This document shows, piece by piece, positions 1 to 7,404 of a stretch of 42,852 bases of DNA. The first letter of the stretch is position 1. Every line of letters begins with the position of its first letter. Location of the stretch: contig CANFHZ010000010.1 of NCBI GenBank assembly GCA_947446885.1, positions 1-42,852 on the forward strand, given 5' to 3'. The translations under genes were made by a program, and so were the position numbers. The stretch is from Comamonadaceae bacterium (lineage in GTDB: Bacteria > Pseudomonadota > Gammaproteobacteria > Burkholderiales > Burkholderiaceae_C). The notes beneath the pieces are model-generated. The model did not search any database, was not told the origin of the DNA, and worked only from the letters and a program-made list of their open reading frames with translations.

Positions 1-141
1 CAACATGGCCACAAAAATGCCCCGGTTCTGGCCCACAAAGTGTCCATAAAAAGCCAGCAATCCGCTTGGCGGTGCGCCCGCAGGCGGCGGCTCGGTGGCT
101 TGGATGCGGGACTCAAAAAAACGAAACAAACGGTCGAACAT
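1..141 (-). CDS. ABC transporter ATP-binding/permease protein, N-terminal fragment (cut by window edge)
   Basis: Only the first 47 codons are present, starting at the ATG at 141 and running off the left edge. The peptide opens MFDRLFRFFESRIQ, followed by a proline/alanine stretch and GLLAFYGHFVGQNRGIF. This resembles the N-terminal leader of fused permease-ATPase (MsbA/MdlB-type) ABC exporters, in which a short cytoplasmic segment precedes the first membrane helix. No nucleotide-binding motif is in the window, so the family call rests on the leader alone. The neighbouring nitronate monooxygenase gene is on the same strand, 65 bp upstream. Any short inner-membrane protein with such a leader could look similar. 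Confidence 0.5.
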   Translation of the reverse strand, partial: MFDRLFRFFESRIQATEPPPAGAPPSGLLAFYGHFVGQNRGIFVAML

Positions 142-152
142 CGGGCAACTAT

Positions 153-205
153 AGGGGTTTACCCCTTTCGGTCGACAGGGGCGGGACTTTGACCTCGGTC
201 GACCG
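153..205. promoter_or_regulatory. Intergenic repeats upstream of the ABC transporter gene
   Basis: The 65-bp gap between two minus-strand genes holds the 9-mer TCGGTCGAC twice (168-176 and 195-203), 27 bp apart. The second copy is part of the 10-bp palindrome CGGTCGACCG (196-205). A small hairpin, AGGGG-TTTA-CCCCT, lies at 153-166. The arrangement could be an operator for the ABC gene or the end of the upstream transcript. No function is established. Confidence 0.3.
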
Positions 206-206
206 T

Positions 207-1424
207 CTAAGCCGGTGTGGGCACCCCATGACCCAGCAAATACGCCATCAAGTCCTGCACCGGGCGGATCTCCTCCCCAAATGGCAAGGCCGCTGCGCCC
301 CGGAAGAACAGACCTTTATCGACATCGCCGGATAAGGCGTGCCCCAGCTGCTTGTCGATGCAGAACTGGCCCATAGCCGCCGTGCCGTCGCGCAGGCCGC
401 AGTGCGACAGGCAGTCAAAGGACATATTGCACCGGCTCTTCTTGTGCGCCGCATCTTTCAACTTGTCCTCCAGCAGCAGGTAGCGCGCCAGCCAGGGCGT
501 GCGCACCGCGCGCGCAGGCAGACCGGCGGTGCTGATGAACTCGACCATGTCAGAGGGCTGGGCGCCAGCCAGCACCTGCTTGAATTTCGGGTGCGCGTCG
601 CATTCTTCGGTGACTGCAAACGCGGTACCCAGCTGCACGGCATCCACACCCAAGGCCTGCAGCCGGGCGATGTCGGCATGGCAGTTGATGCCCCCCGCCG
701 CAATCACGGGGATGCGCCCCTCAATGCCCATGGTCTTAAAAAACTCCAGCACCAGCGGCACAGCCACCGCAAAATCAAAACGCGTGTCCTGGATATCGGC
801 AATGCGCGCCGCGCCCAGATGCCCGCCGGCCAGACGGGGGTGCTCCAGGATGATGGCATCGGGCAAACGCCCTTTTTTCTCCCACTTCTTCACCACCAGT
901 TGCACGCCGCGCGCATCCGACAGAATCGGAATCAGCGCCACGTCGGGGAAACCGGTGGCCAGCTCGGGCAGGTCCAGCGGTAAACCGGCCCCCACCACCA
1001 AGGCCTGGGCACCGCTTTCCAACGACTGGCGCACATGGTCTGCATAGCCGCTGATCGCCTTCATCACGTTCACGGCCACCACGCCCTGGCCATCAGCCAG
1101 GGCCAACGCCTTCTTGATCTCGCGGTCCAGCGCCACCAGGTTGGCGGCGTTGATGGCCTCGCCACCGCCATGCACCTTCTCCATACGCGCCGTCTGCGCC
1201 ATCAGGTCGGGGTGCAGCCGCCGTAAATCCACGGATGACAGCGTGCCCAAAGCCCCCAGCGCCGCCGTGGTTCCCGCAAGCCGCCCCGCCGATACACCCA
1301 CGCCCATGCCGCCCTGCACCACAGGCAGCAGCGCCCTGCCGCGCAAATTCCAGGTCCGCAAGCCACTGGCCCGCGTCAGACCCAATAAATACTCCGACTT
1401 CGACAGTGCTACTTCCATACACAT
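207..1424 (-). CDS. Nitronate monooxygenase-family flavoprotein (2-nitropropane dioxygenase type)
   Basis: A 405-residue TIM-barrel FMN enzyme of the nitronate monooxygenase family, which oxidises alkyl nitronates such as propionate 3-nitronate. Family marks are the N-terminal VVQGGMGVGVSAGRLAG segment (about 35-51), the GxLGAARIADIQDT region near 203-214 and the phosphate-binding stretch VIAAGGINCHADIARLQALGVDAVQLGTAF (240-269, cited as a region). Residues 332-355 carry four cysteines (332, 338, 342, 355; spacing C-x5-C-x3-C-x12-C), which canonical fungal and bacterial enzymes do not need for catalysis. The start could be Met1 (1424) or Met3 (1418). The gene stands alone, 55 bp downstream of hsdM on the same strand. 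The in vivo substrate cannot be read from the sequence. Confidence 0.8.
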   Translation of the reverse strand: MCMEVALSKSEYLLGLTRASGLRTWNLRGRALLPVVQGGMGVGVSAGRLAGTTAALGALGTLSSVDLRRLHPDLMAQTARMEKVHGGGEAINAANLVALDREIKKALALADGQGVVAVNVMKAISGYADHVRQSLESGAQALVVGAGLPLDLPELATGFPDVALIPILSDARGVQLVVKKWEKKGRLPDAIILEHPRLAGGHLGAARIADIQDTRFDFAVAVPLVLEFFKTMGIEGRIPVIAAGGINCHADIARLQALGVDAVQLGTAFAVTEECDAHPKFKQVLAGAQPSDMVEFISTAGLPARAVRTPWLARYLLLEDKLKDAAHKKSRCNMSFDCLSHCGLRDGTAAMGQFCIDKQLGHALSGDVDKGLFFRGAAALPFGEEIRPVQDLMAYLLGHGVPTPA

Positions 1425-1479
1425 CCCAACATACGTAGTCGCATGCTAGGGACTTGGGGGCTGGGGATGTTGATTTAGG

Positions 1480-2940
1480 TCAAGGCGTACTCAAACCCGC
1501 CGCAACATCCCGAAACGCTGCCAGCGCCGCCTCCAGGTGCTCGATGATTTCCTGTTGCAGCACATCGGGCGGGGGCAGATCTTCCAGGTTGTCGAGGCTG
1601 TTGTCCTTGAGCCAAAAAATGTCCAGGCTGGCTTTGTCGCGGGCCATCAATTCGGCGTAGCTGAAGTACTTGAAGCGATCAGTCGCCTTGCGCTCGTGGC
1701 GGTTGTCGGGGTTGTAACAAGCCACGAAGTCCTGCAAATCTTCATGCCGCATGGGCCGGGTTTTGAGCGTGAAGTGCTGGTTGGTGCGTAGGTCGTAAAA
1801 CCACACGCCTTGGGTGTGCGTCTGGCCGTCCTTGGGTTTGGCATCAAAAAACACCACATTGGCCTTGACACCTTGCGCATAAAAAATGCCCGTGGGCAGA
1901 CGCAGCACGGTGTGGACGTCACAGGTTTCAAGCAACTTGCGGCGGATTTTTTCGCCCGCTCCGCCTTCAAACAACACGTTGTCGGGCAGCACTACCGCAG
2001 CCTTGCCCGTGGTCTTGAGCATGCTGACGATGTGCTGCAAAAAGTTGAGCTGCTTGTTGGTCGTGGTTTCCCAAAAGTCCTGCCGCTCATAGACCAGCGC
2101 GTCTTTGTCTTCTTCGCCTTCAGCGTTGGTAAAGCTCATGCTGCTTTTCTTGCCAAAGGGCGGGTTGGCCAGCACGTAGTCCACTTTTAGCGCAGGCTCG
2201 CTAATCAGCGCGTCAGAGCGCTCCACCAAGGGTGTTCCGTCCAGCTCGCCAATGTTGTGCAAAAACAGGTTCATCAAACACATTCGCCGGGTGCTGGCCA
2301 CGATTTCGTTACCGTAGAAAGTCTTGTCACGCAAAAACGCTAACTGCCTCTTGTTGAGTTGGTTTTCCGTGCGGGACAGCCAGTTGTGGGCGCTCAGAAA
2401 AAAACCGCCCGTGCCACAGGCCGGGTCGGCAATCGTCTTCATCGGCTCTGGGCGCATGCAGGTGACCATGGCGTCGATCAGCACACGCGGCGTGAAGTAC
2501 TGGCCGGCACCGCTTTTGGTGTCTTCGGCATTCTTTTGCAGAAGGCCCTCGTACATGTCGCCCTTGATGTCGGTGCCCAGGCTGATCCACTGCTCGCCCG
2601 CGATCAACTGCACCAAGCGGTAGAGCTTGGCCGGGTCCTGAATCTTGTTTTCCGCCTTGAAAAAAATGGCACCCAACATGCCCGGTTCTTTGGCGAGTCG
2701 CTTGAGAATCTTCAGGTAGTGCGCCTCCAGCGGCTCGCCCACCTTTGATGTCAGGCTGAGCCAGTCGTAGCCGGCGGGCACCTGGGTATTACGGTTGTAG
2801 GGCGGCTCGGCGTATTCATGGGCGAACTTGAGAAACAGCAGGTAGGTGACTTGCTCCAGATAATCGCCATAGCCCACGCCGTCGTCGCGCAGGGTATGGC
2901 AGAAATTCCAGATTTTTTGGACGAGAGTGGAAGCGTTCAT
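1480..2940 (-). CDS. hsdM: Type I restriction-modification system DNA methyltransferase subunit (HsdM)
   Basis: A 486-residue N6-adenine methyltransferase subunit. It has the HsdM N-terminal helical domain (about 1-130, opening MNASTLVQKIWNFCHTLRDD), the SAM-binding motif I DPACGTGGF (172-180) and the catalytic motif IV NPPF (259-262). With HsdS it forms the M2S1 methylase that marks host sites and, with HsdR, the restriction complex. The ATG at 2940 matches the usual HsdM start. An in-frame GTG at 2970 would add ten residues and is a weaker choice. Unusually, hsdM is the last gene of the island and is separated from hsdS by three other genes. A 347-bp-distant neighbour it is not: the AlbA_2 gene ends only 135 bp upstream. 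Confidence 0.93.
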   Translation of the reverse strand: MNASTLVQKIWNFCHTLRDDGVGYGDYLEQVTYLLFLKFAHEYAEPPYNRNTQVPAGYDWLSLTSKVGEPLEAHYLKILKRLAKEPGMLGAIFFKAENKIQDPAKLYRLVQLIAGEQWISLGTDIKGDMYEGLLQKNAEDTKSGAGQYFTPRVLIDAMVTCMRPEPMKTIADPACGTGGFFLSAHNWLSRTENQLNKRQLAFLRDKTFYGNEIVASTRRMCLMNLFLHNIGELDGTPLVERSDALISEPALKVDYVLANPPFGKKSSMSFTNAEGEEDKDALVYERQDFWETTTNKQLNFLQHIVSMLKTTGKAAVVLPDNVLFEGGAGEKIRRKLLETCDVHTVLRLPTGIFYAQGVKANVVFFDAKPKDGQTHTQGVWFYDLRTNQHFTLKTRPMRHEDLQDFVACYNPDNRHERKATDRFKYFSYAELMARDKASLDIFWLKDNSLDNLEDLPPPDVLQQEIIEHLEAALAAFRDVAAGLSTP

Positions 2941-3075
2941 GGTGTCAGTTGTCTGCCGTTTATCTGCCACATCATCAAGCCTGGCAGAAATTAATCTTAG
3001 TTAAATCAATGACTTAAGGGGATTCGGGTTAGGCCAGTCGCAAAAAACGGTGGGATATACCGATAAGTGGCAGAT
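2941..3075. promoter_or_regulatory. hsdM upstream region with repeated TCTGCCA inverted motifs
   Basis: This 135-bp gap contains the 9-mer ATCTGCCAC at 2962-2970 and its exact reverse complement GTGGCAGAT at 3067-3075, near its two ends. A further TGGCAGA at 2982-2988 forms a 7-bp hairpin with 2963-2969. The middle (2991-3020) is AT-rich and could hold a promoter private to hsdM. No confident -35/-10 pair was found. An operator role is inference. Confidence 0.35.
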
Positions 3076-4728
3076 TCATTTCTCGGGGCCTTCATCAAAC
3101 CAGTAACGCCGCCCCCGGCTCAGCCCCTCAAACCGCAGACTGCCTTGTTCCACCAGATCGTCAATCGCACGCTTAAGCGTGCGGTACGGCACCTCAGAAC
3201 CAACGCGGCGATTGATGTCGCCAGAGGCAGCGCCTGGATAACGGCGCAAATCCTCCACGATCAACGCACGCAGCCGGTGGGGCTCAATACGCTTGAGCGT
3301 CGTTTTGCCATCCAGCCCCTGGCCTTTGAGTACCGCCGGGTTCACAAAATAGCGCATGGCCTGCGTCTTACCCGCCGATTGCACCAGCTCTAAGTCCAGC
3401 AACCTGCCCAACCAAGAGGCTCTCAGTTCTTCGGGTGTCTCAAGTTCGAGTTGGCTGGCCAACTCGCGTGCCGTCATGCCTTCGCTAGCGGCCAACAGCC
3501 CCAAGGCGATTCGCTCACGCTGCCGCAATTGATAGCGCGCATCCGCTTCCGCCATCATCCGAACCACCTCAGGGCGCTTCACGCGGCGTTCAATGGTGAC
3601 GGACACCGAATCGATGCCTTCTTTGGGCCGGGGAATCGGCCTTCCCTGCGACAGCTGAACGTCGTACATCAAGTCAAAGCCCGTGCCCTCTTTTTCCATG
3701 AGCTTCAGGTCATGAAACAGCGTTGCCAAACGGTCATTTCGGCGTTGGCTTGCGTGCAGGATGGTCTGCGGGGTGACACCCAAGGGCAGGCGCCCGGGAT
3801 TGACCACTTCAAACCGATCGGGATGCAGGTTCAAAAACAGGTCGCCCCGCTGGGTATAAGGGCGATGCACCAGCGCATTGACCAGCAACTCACGCACCAC
3901 CCTTGGGTCGTAGGCCGGCAGCTTGTTGCGGTAAAGGCCATCGGCCAGCTCGTAGCTCTCATGGAAATCAGCAACCTCTTGCCAGATCGCATCAATCAAC
4001 TCCACGGGCGACAAGGTGAAATCGTCCCACAGCCATTTGTTGACCTTTGGCCCCATTTCATCGAACTTGATGGCTTGCACCACCGGGGCAGTGCCTAAGC
4101 GCCCCCGATCCATGGCACTGCCAATCATCAGCACCCCCAAATGCGTCAGCCTTGTGCCGTCCGCCAGGCCGTAATGCGCCAAAAGTTCGACGTCACTCTT
4201 TTCTTTGACCGACGCCTTCACCCGGTCCGAACTGCGAAGTTTTGCAAGCAGGCTTTCGCGGCTTTGGGCATTTGCATTCACAAGCGGCACCTCCAGCGTG
4301 GTCAAGGTTTCCCAGGGCACGCCAGGCCGGTCCGTCATCAGGCGAAATACATCGTCCCCCACCACCGGCCTGCATGTGTCGCCCACGCGTTGAAAGTAAC
4401 GACCGTCGGCTGTTGACGCAGGCCCCACTGAGCGCGCGATGTTGAGGACTATGAACTCGCCGCCATTGCTGGCAATGATCATTTCTGGGGCGACGTCCAC
4501 ATTCACAGTTAACTCGCCAATCCGCTTGCGCAAGCGAGTTAGCAAGTCCCGATCTATACGCTGGTCTGCAGGTGGCAAGCGCTGGCCATCCTCAATGCCA
4601 ATGTGCAAACTCCCGCCTGCAGCATTGGCAAAGCATACGCATTCCGCCGCCACATCCGACCAAGCGGTTTTATTGCCAGTGACAACGCGCAGGGATTTTT
4701 GATCGACCCCCTGGTTTTCAAGGCTCAT
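3076..4728 (-). CDS. AlbA_2 (Schlafen-like) N-terminal domain / RecG-C-like ATP-binding protein
   Basis: A 550-residue protein of the family often labelled ATP-binding protein or putative transcriptional regulator. Residues about 10-125 form an AlbA_2/Schlafen-type domain with its hallmark FANAAGGSLHIGIEDG (33-48). Residues about 276-330 form a HATPase_c_4 (RecG C-terminal-like) domain with RELLVNALVHRPY (279-291) and NPGRLP (310-315). The C-terminal 150 residues look like tandem winged helices. Related proteins occur in defence islands and as regulators; whether this one binds nucleic acid, cuts it or senses damage is not known. It has the strongest ribosome binding site in the island, AAGGAGGT at 4732-4739, three bases before the ATG. 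Gaps of 146 bp upstream and 135 bp downstream make it look like a separately acquired cassette. Confidence 0.75.
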   Translation of the reverse strand: MSLENQGVDQKSLRVVTGNKTAWSDVAAECVCFANAAGGSLHIGIEDGQRLPPADQRIDRDLLTRLRKRIGELTVNVDVAPEMIIASNGGEFIVLNIARSVGPASTADGRYFQRVGDTCRPVVGDDVFRLMTDRPGVPWETLTTLEVPLVNANAQSRESLLAKLRSSDRVKASVKEKSDVELLAHYGLADGTRLTHLGVLMIGSAMDRGRLGTAPVVQAIKFDEMGPKVNKWLWDDFTLSPVELIDAIWQEVADFHESYELADGLYRNKLPAYDPRVVRELLVNALVHRPYTQRGDLFLNLHPDRFEVVNPGRLPLGVTPQTILHASQRRNDRLATLFHDLKLMEKEGTGFDLMYDVQLSQGRPIPRPKEGIDSVSVTIERRVKRPEVVRMMAEADARYQLRQRERIALGLLAASEGMTARELASQLELETPEELRASWLGRLLDLELVQSAGKTQAMRYFVNPAVLKGQGLDGKTTLKRIEPHRLRALIVEDLRRYPGAASGDINRRVGSEVPYRTLKRAIDDLVEQGSLRFEGLSRGRRYWFDEGPEK

Positions 4729-4874
4729 GCGACCTCCTTCGCCCGGAGACCACCCGTCGCAATTTCACAACTTGCAAATGCAAAAATCGGTACCCTGGGC
4801 GCGGAGTCCTTTGCCCTGCTGTTAGCGGGTGGCGACAGTGTCTAGCTTTTCTAAAAATTCGGAATATGCACATG
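4729..4874. promoter_or_regulatory. Gap between the PtuB-like and AlbA_2 genes; near-consensus ribosome binding site
   Basis: The minus strand carries AAGGAGGT (plus-strand ACCTCCTT at 4732-4739) immediately before the AlbA_2 start. This fixes the start at 4728. The rest of the 146-bp gap is AT-richer near 4845-4870 and could contain a promoter. I see no clear terminator hairpin and no ORF in it. Confidence 0.55.
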
Positions 4875-5675
4875 TCAGGCCATCATTAGTTTCTCAATCC
4901 AAGGGTGATCAGCATGCCGCTGCCCCTTCAACAGAAAGATCATTTCACCGCTGTAAGGCGCTGTTCGGTCAATGGCACGTCGAATCTTTTTTGCGCTAGC
5001 AGTGAAGTATTCCTTCATCCCCTTACCGAAAAATTCTTTTGCCTGTTCAATGTCAGCCATCAGTCTTACGGCTGCCATATGACGTTGTTTGCAAGTCGGC
5101 TCGTAATCAAGGTGATAAACGTTTATTGAAACTTCGGCCCGATGGATTTCTGTTAAATCCTGACTGGCTGGGCATGGCTTGCCGTTTTCACGCCGACAAC
5201 CGACAAGCTCCCAGTCATGGAGCTCACAAGGGTCAAGCAGAGTTGGCGCTTCCTGGCTCAAGTGGCCCGGCCCATAAAGTCGCGCGGCCTCATCAAGAAG
5301 CGGGAACCTATCAGCCTTGCCTCCGACCGTCCCATTCAGCACATCCTTGCGACGGCTGTTGCAAAAGGTACAGGCATATCGATAGTTCAAGTGATTAAAT
5401 GCAAGCCAACGATACCCAGTGTGCGGTTGAGTCGCCTCAGCCACCCGCCCTTTAGGGCGAAAGTGGTCAACGGCGTTATCAGCACGGTCGACGGGCGATT
5501 CGCAGTACCAGCACTTCTTGTCGGGAAATAAAGCTGAAAGCCCGTCCTTGAGTTCACGCCAGATATTGCCGTGATCGTTAGGATCAGCACCGTTTGAAAC
5601 TGCGGTAACAGCAGTAGCGGCACGCTCCAACCAATCGTCCGGCAACACAAGATCATCTTGAGCGATGTATCTCAC
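4875..5675 (-). CDS. ptuB: PtuB-like HNH endonuclease (Septu-type / retron Ec78-type effector)
   Basis: A 266-residue protein with a zinc-ribbon HNH nuclease core: CxxC at 55-58 (CWYC), the histidine motif AVDHFRPKGRV (68-78) and NHLNYRYACTFCNSRRKD (94-111) with the second CxxC. This matches the HNH partner of Septu systems and of retron Ec78. Its start (5675) overlaps the stop of the upstream ATPase gene by 4 bp (ATGA), as expected for the PtuA-PtuB pair. In known Septu systems PtuA holds PtuB as a complex that degrades nucleic acid during phage infection. No reverse transcriptase is in the window, so a retron is unlikely. The specific PtuB name is from motif reading and context only. Confidence 0.72.
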   Translation of the reverse strand: MRYIAQDDLVLPDDWLERAATAVTAVSNGADPNDHGNIWRELKDGLSALFPDKKCWYCESPVDRADNAVDHFRPKGRVAEATQPHTGYRWLAFNHLNYRYACTFCNSRRKDVLNGTVGGKADRFPLLDEAARLYGPGHLSQEAPTLLDPCELHDWELVGCRRENGKPCPASQDLTEIHRAEVSINVYHLDYEPTCKQRHMAAVRLMADIEQAKEFFGKGMKEYFTASAKKIRRAIDRTAPYSGEMIFLLKGQRHADHPWIEKLMMA

Positions 5676-7402
5676 GGCGCAGACCTGCCCAAGGCTTTGC
5701 TCTCATCAGCAATCAATTTCTCAATGAGCTCAGCAGCCAGTTCTTCGCGATCCTTGCGCGTCAGCGCGACAGTCTTTGCGGCGATCTCCAGTGGGTCCAC
5801 ATCCGCAAGGCGAGTTTTTAACAATTCATTTCGCAGCCGAAGGTAGCGCGAGAATTCATCGTCGGGGTGAAAGAACCTGAAGCCAAGTCGATTTAGTTCG
5901 TCGTTTACCTTGTCCAAAGCTTCCTGCTCTAAAGTTGACAAAACAGCCTTAGCGCCAAGCGCACGCTGCTTTTCCAGTAAATGCTGTGTAGGGGCATCCA
6001 ACGAAGAACTTATGCCAAACATATCGCTGGTCACGATTGCCGCATACCCCATGCCACGCGGTGCCATCTCGGGGTAGCAAGCAACAATATTTCGCTGCGC
6101 ATCTTTTTGGACGACGCGCAAAACCTGTACTTGCTCGCGATCAAGTTCCGCAATAGCGAGCGGATTATGGGTGGTCAAAAGTATGTGGCTTGTCTCTTGC
6201 TGCGTCTTGCCACTGGCAGTGAATTGCTTCAAATATTTGATGTAATCCACGCTCCAACGTGGGTTCAGGTGAGTATCTGGTTCGTCTAGCAAAAACAAAC
6301 TTTCCTCCTCTGCCGTAAAGCAGAGTAAACCCAACACAGTCAATAGCTGTTGTTCGCCCTCGCTAAGCTCACGAAACGTCACACTGCCGTCGTTCTTCTT
6401 CAAGCGCACGCGGATGCGTACTTCTTCAATCAGTTCCGAGACATAGGTACTCTCTAGGTCGCGGAAGAAATCCGCCGGAGCTTGGTCGCCCACCAGGCTT
6501 CGCAGGGCAACAAGGTCTTTGACGTAAAGGTATTTGAACTCGAGCTTTTCCTTGTTCCAAATCGACGTAGCCACGGTGCGACTGATGGTCACCGGGGCCA
6601 AAGCAATCTCATAAAGTCGAGCTAAAAAATCACGCACCACGCCACGGGCATTCCAGAATCGCGGGTCACCATCGGAAGCTTTGGAATGCCAAGGCGGTTC
6701 CCGCAACACGAACAAAACGGATTCAACGCCTTCCTCGGGATCAAGGCCGAGGTGATCGTCTAGGAATTTGCGCACCACCGCCGACTCTTGAATCAAAAAT
6801 GCCAGCAAAACAAACTGGCTGTGCACTGGCATTGCATAAAACAGACGCTTACGTCCAGGGTCGGTGCCCTTGCGCAGTTTGCTGTCGTAGCTCTGCAAGT
6901 AGGGAAGAAAGATTTCCTGCATACGCCGGCTCTCGCCCGAGTAATAGCTAAAAACATAGCTGGGCAGGTGAAGCTTCTCTTCTGCAAAAAAGGGGAATAA
7001 TTTGATGCGATTACCCCTTAACGCTGAAAACTGGGGTTCCCCCTCAATAAACGGCGCTAGAGTGCCGACGCCCTTCGCTTGCGTTTCAGTAGCGACGTGG
7101 ATGATGAAGGGCTCTTTGCTGCGATCAGGGTCTGCGTCAATGTGAATGAATTTTAGGCTGTCGCCAGTCCCCATGCGATATTCAAGCTGGAATGCAAATT
7201 TGGGAACGCGATTCTTAGCTATCAGGTCGCGAAAGATAATCGCCAGCGCTTCGAGCACATTGGACTTGCCGGAGCCGTTCCAGCCGATTAAAACCGTGAC
7301 CCAGTGATCCTGATCGAAGTCAATGGTGACGTTCTTCAGGTTCTTGAACTGGTGAGAGTCGCTATTCTTTTCGCTGCCGATTGTGAGTTTGTCAAGGCGC
7401 AT
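5672..7402 (-). CDS. ptuA: PtuA-like AAA/ABC-type ATPase (Septu-type)
   Basis: A 576-residue SMC/ABC-like ATPase. Walker A is GWNGSGKSN (40-48), the signature motif LSEGEQQ is at 346-352, Walker B LFLLDEPDTHLNP at 369-381, and the switch histidine lies in TTHNPL (410-415). The order and the long insertion between Walker A and the signature are typical of PtuA and OLD/RecF-like defence ATPases. The C-terminal 130 residues are helical and charged and lack an obvious TOPRIM motif, which argues against a plain OLD nuclease. It follows hsdS with only 2 bp between stop and start, so it is co-transcribed with the restriction genes, and overlaps the HNH gene by 4 bp. Base composition is lower in GC than the core genes. 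Confidence 0.75.
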   Translation of the reverse strand: MRLDKLTIGSEKNSDSHQFKNLKNVTIDFDQDHWVTVLIGWNGSGKSNVLEALAIIFRDLIAKNRVPKFAFQLEYRMGTGDSLKFIHIDADPDRSKEPFIIHVATETQAKGVGTLAPFIEGEPQFSALRGNRIKLFPFFAEEKLHLPSYVFSYYSGESRRMQEIFLPYLQSYDSKLRKGTDPGRKRLFYAMPVHSQFVLLAFLIQESAVVRKFLDDHLGLDPEEGVESVLFVLREPPWHSKASDGDPRFWNARGVVRDFLARLYEIALAPVTISRTVATSIWNKEKLEFKYLYVKDLVALRSLVGDQAPADFFRDLESTYVSELIEEVRIRVRLKKNDGSVTFRELSEGEQQLLTVLGLLCFTAEEESLFLLDEPDTHLNPRWSVDYIKYLKQFTASGKTQQETSHILLTTHNPLAIAELDREQVQVLRVVQKDAQRNIVACYPEMAPRGMGYAAIVTSDMFGISSSLDAPTQHLLEKQRALGAKAVLSTLEQEALDKVNDELNRLGFRFFHPDDEFSRYLRLRNELLKTRLADVDPLEIAAKTVALTRKDREELAAELIEKLIADESKALGRSAP

Positions 7403-7404
7403 GA

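Noticed and set aside
1425-1479. Terminator downstream of hsdM
   Set aside because: No stem with a T-run could be found on either strand; only a short GCATGC palindrome is present.
4875-7402. Retron Ec78-type system
   Set aside because: The ATPase-HNH pair fits, but no reverse transcriptase gene or plausible msr-msd region lies within the window.
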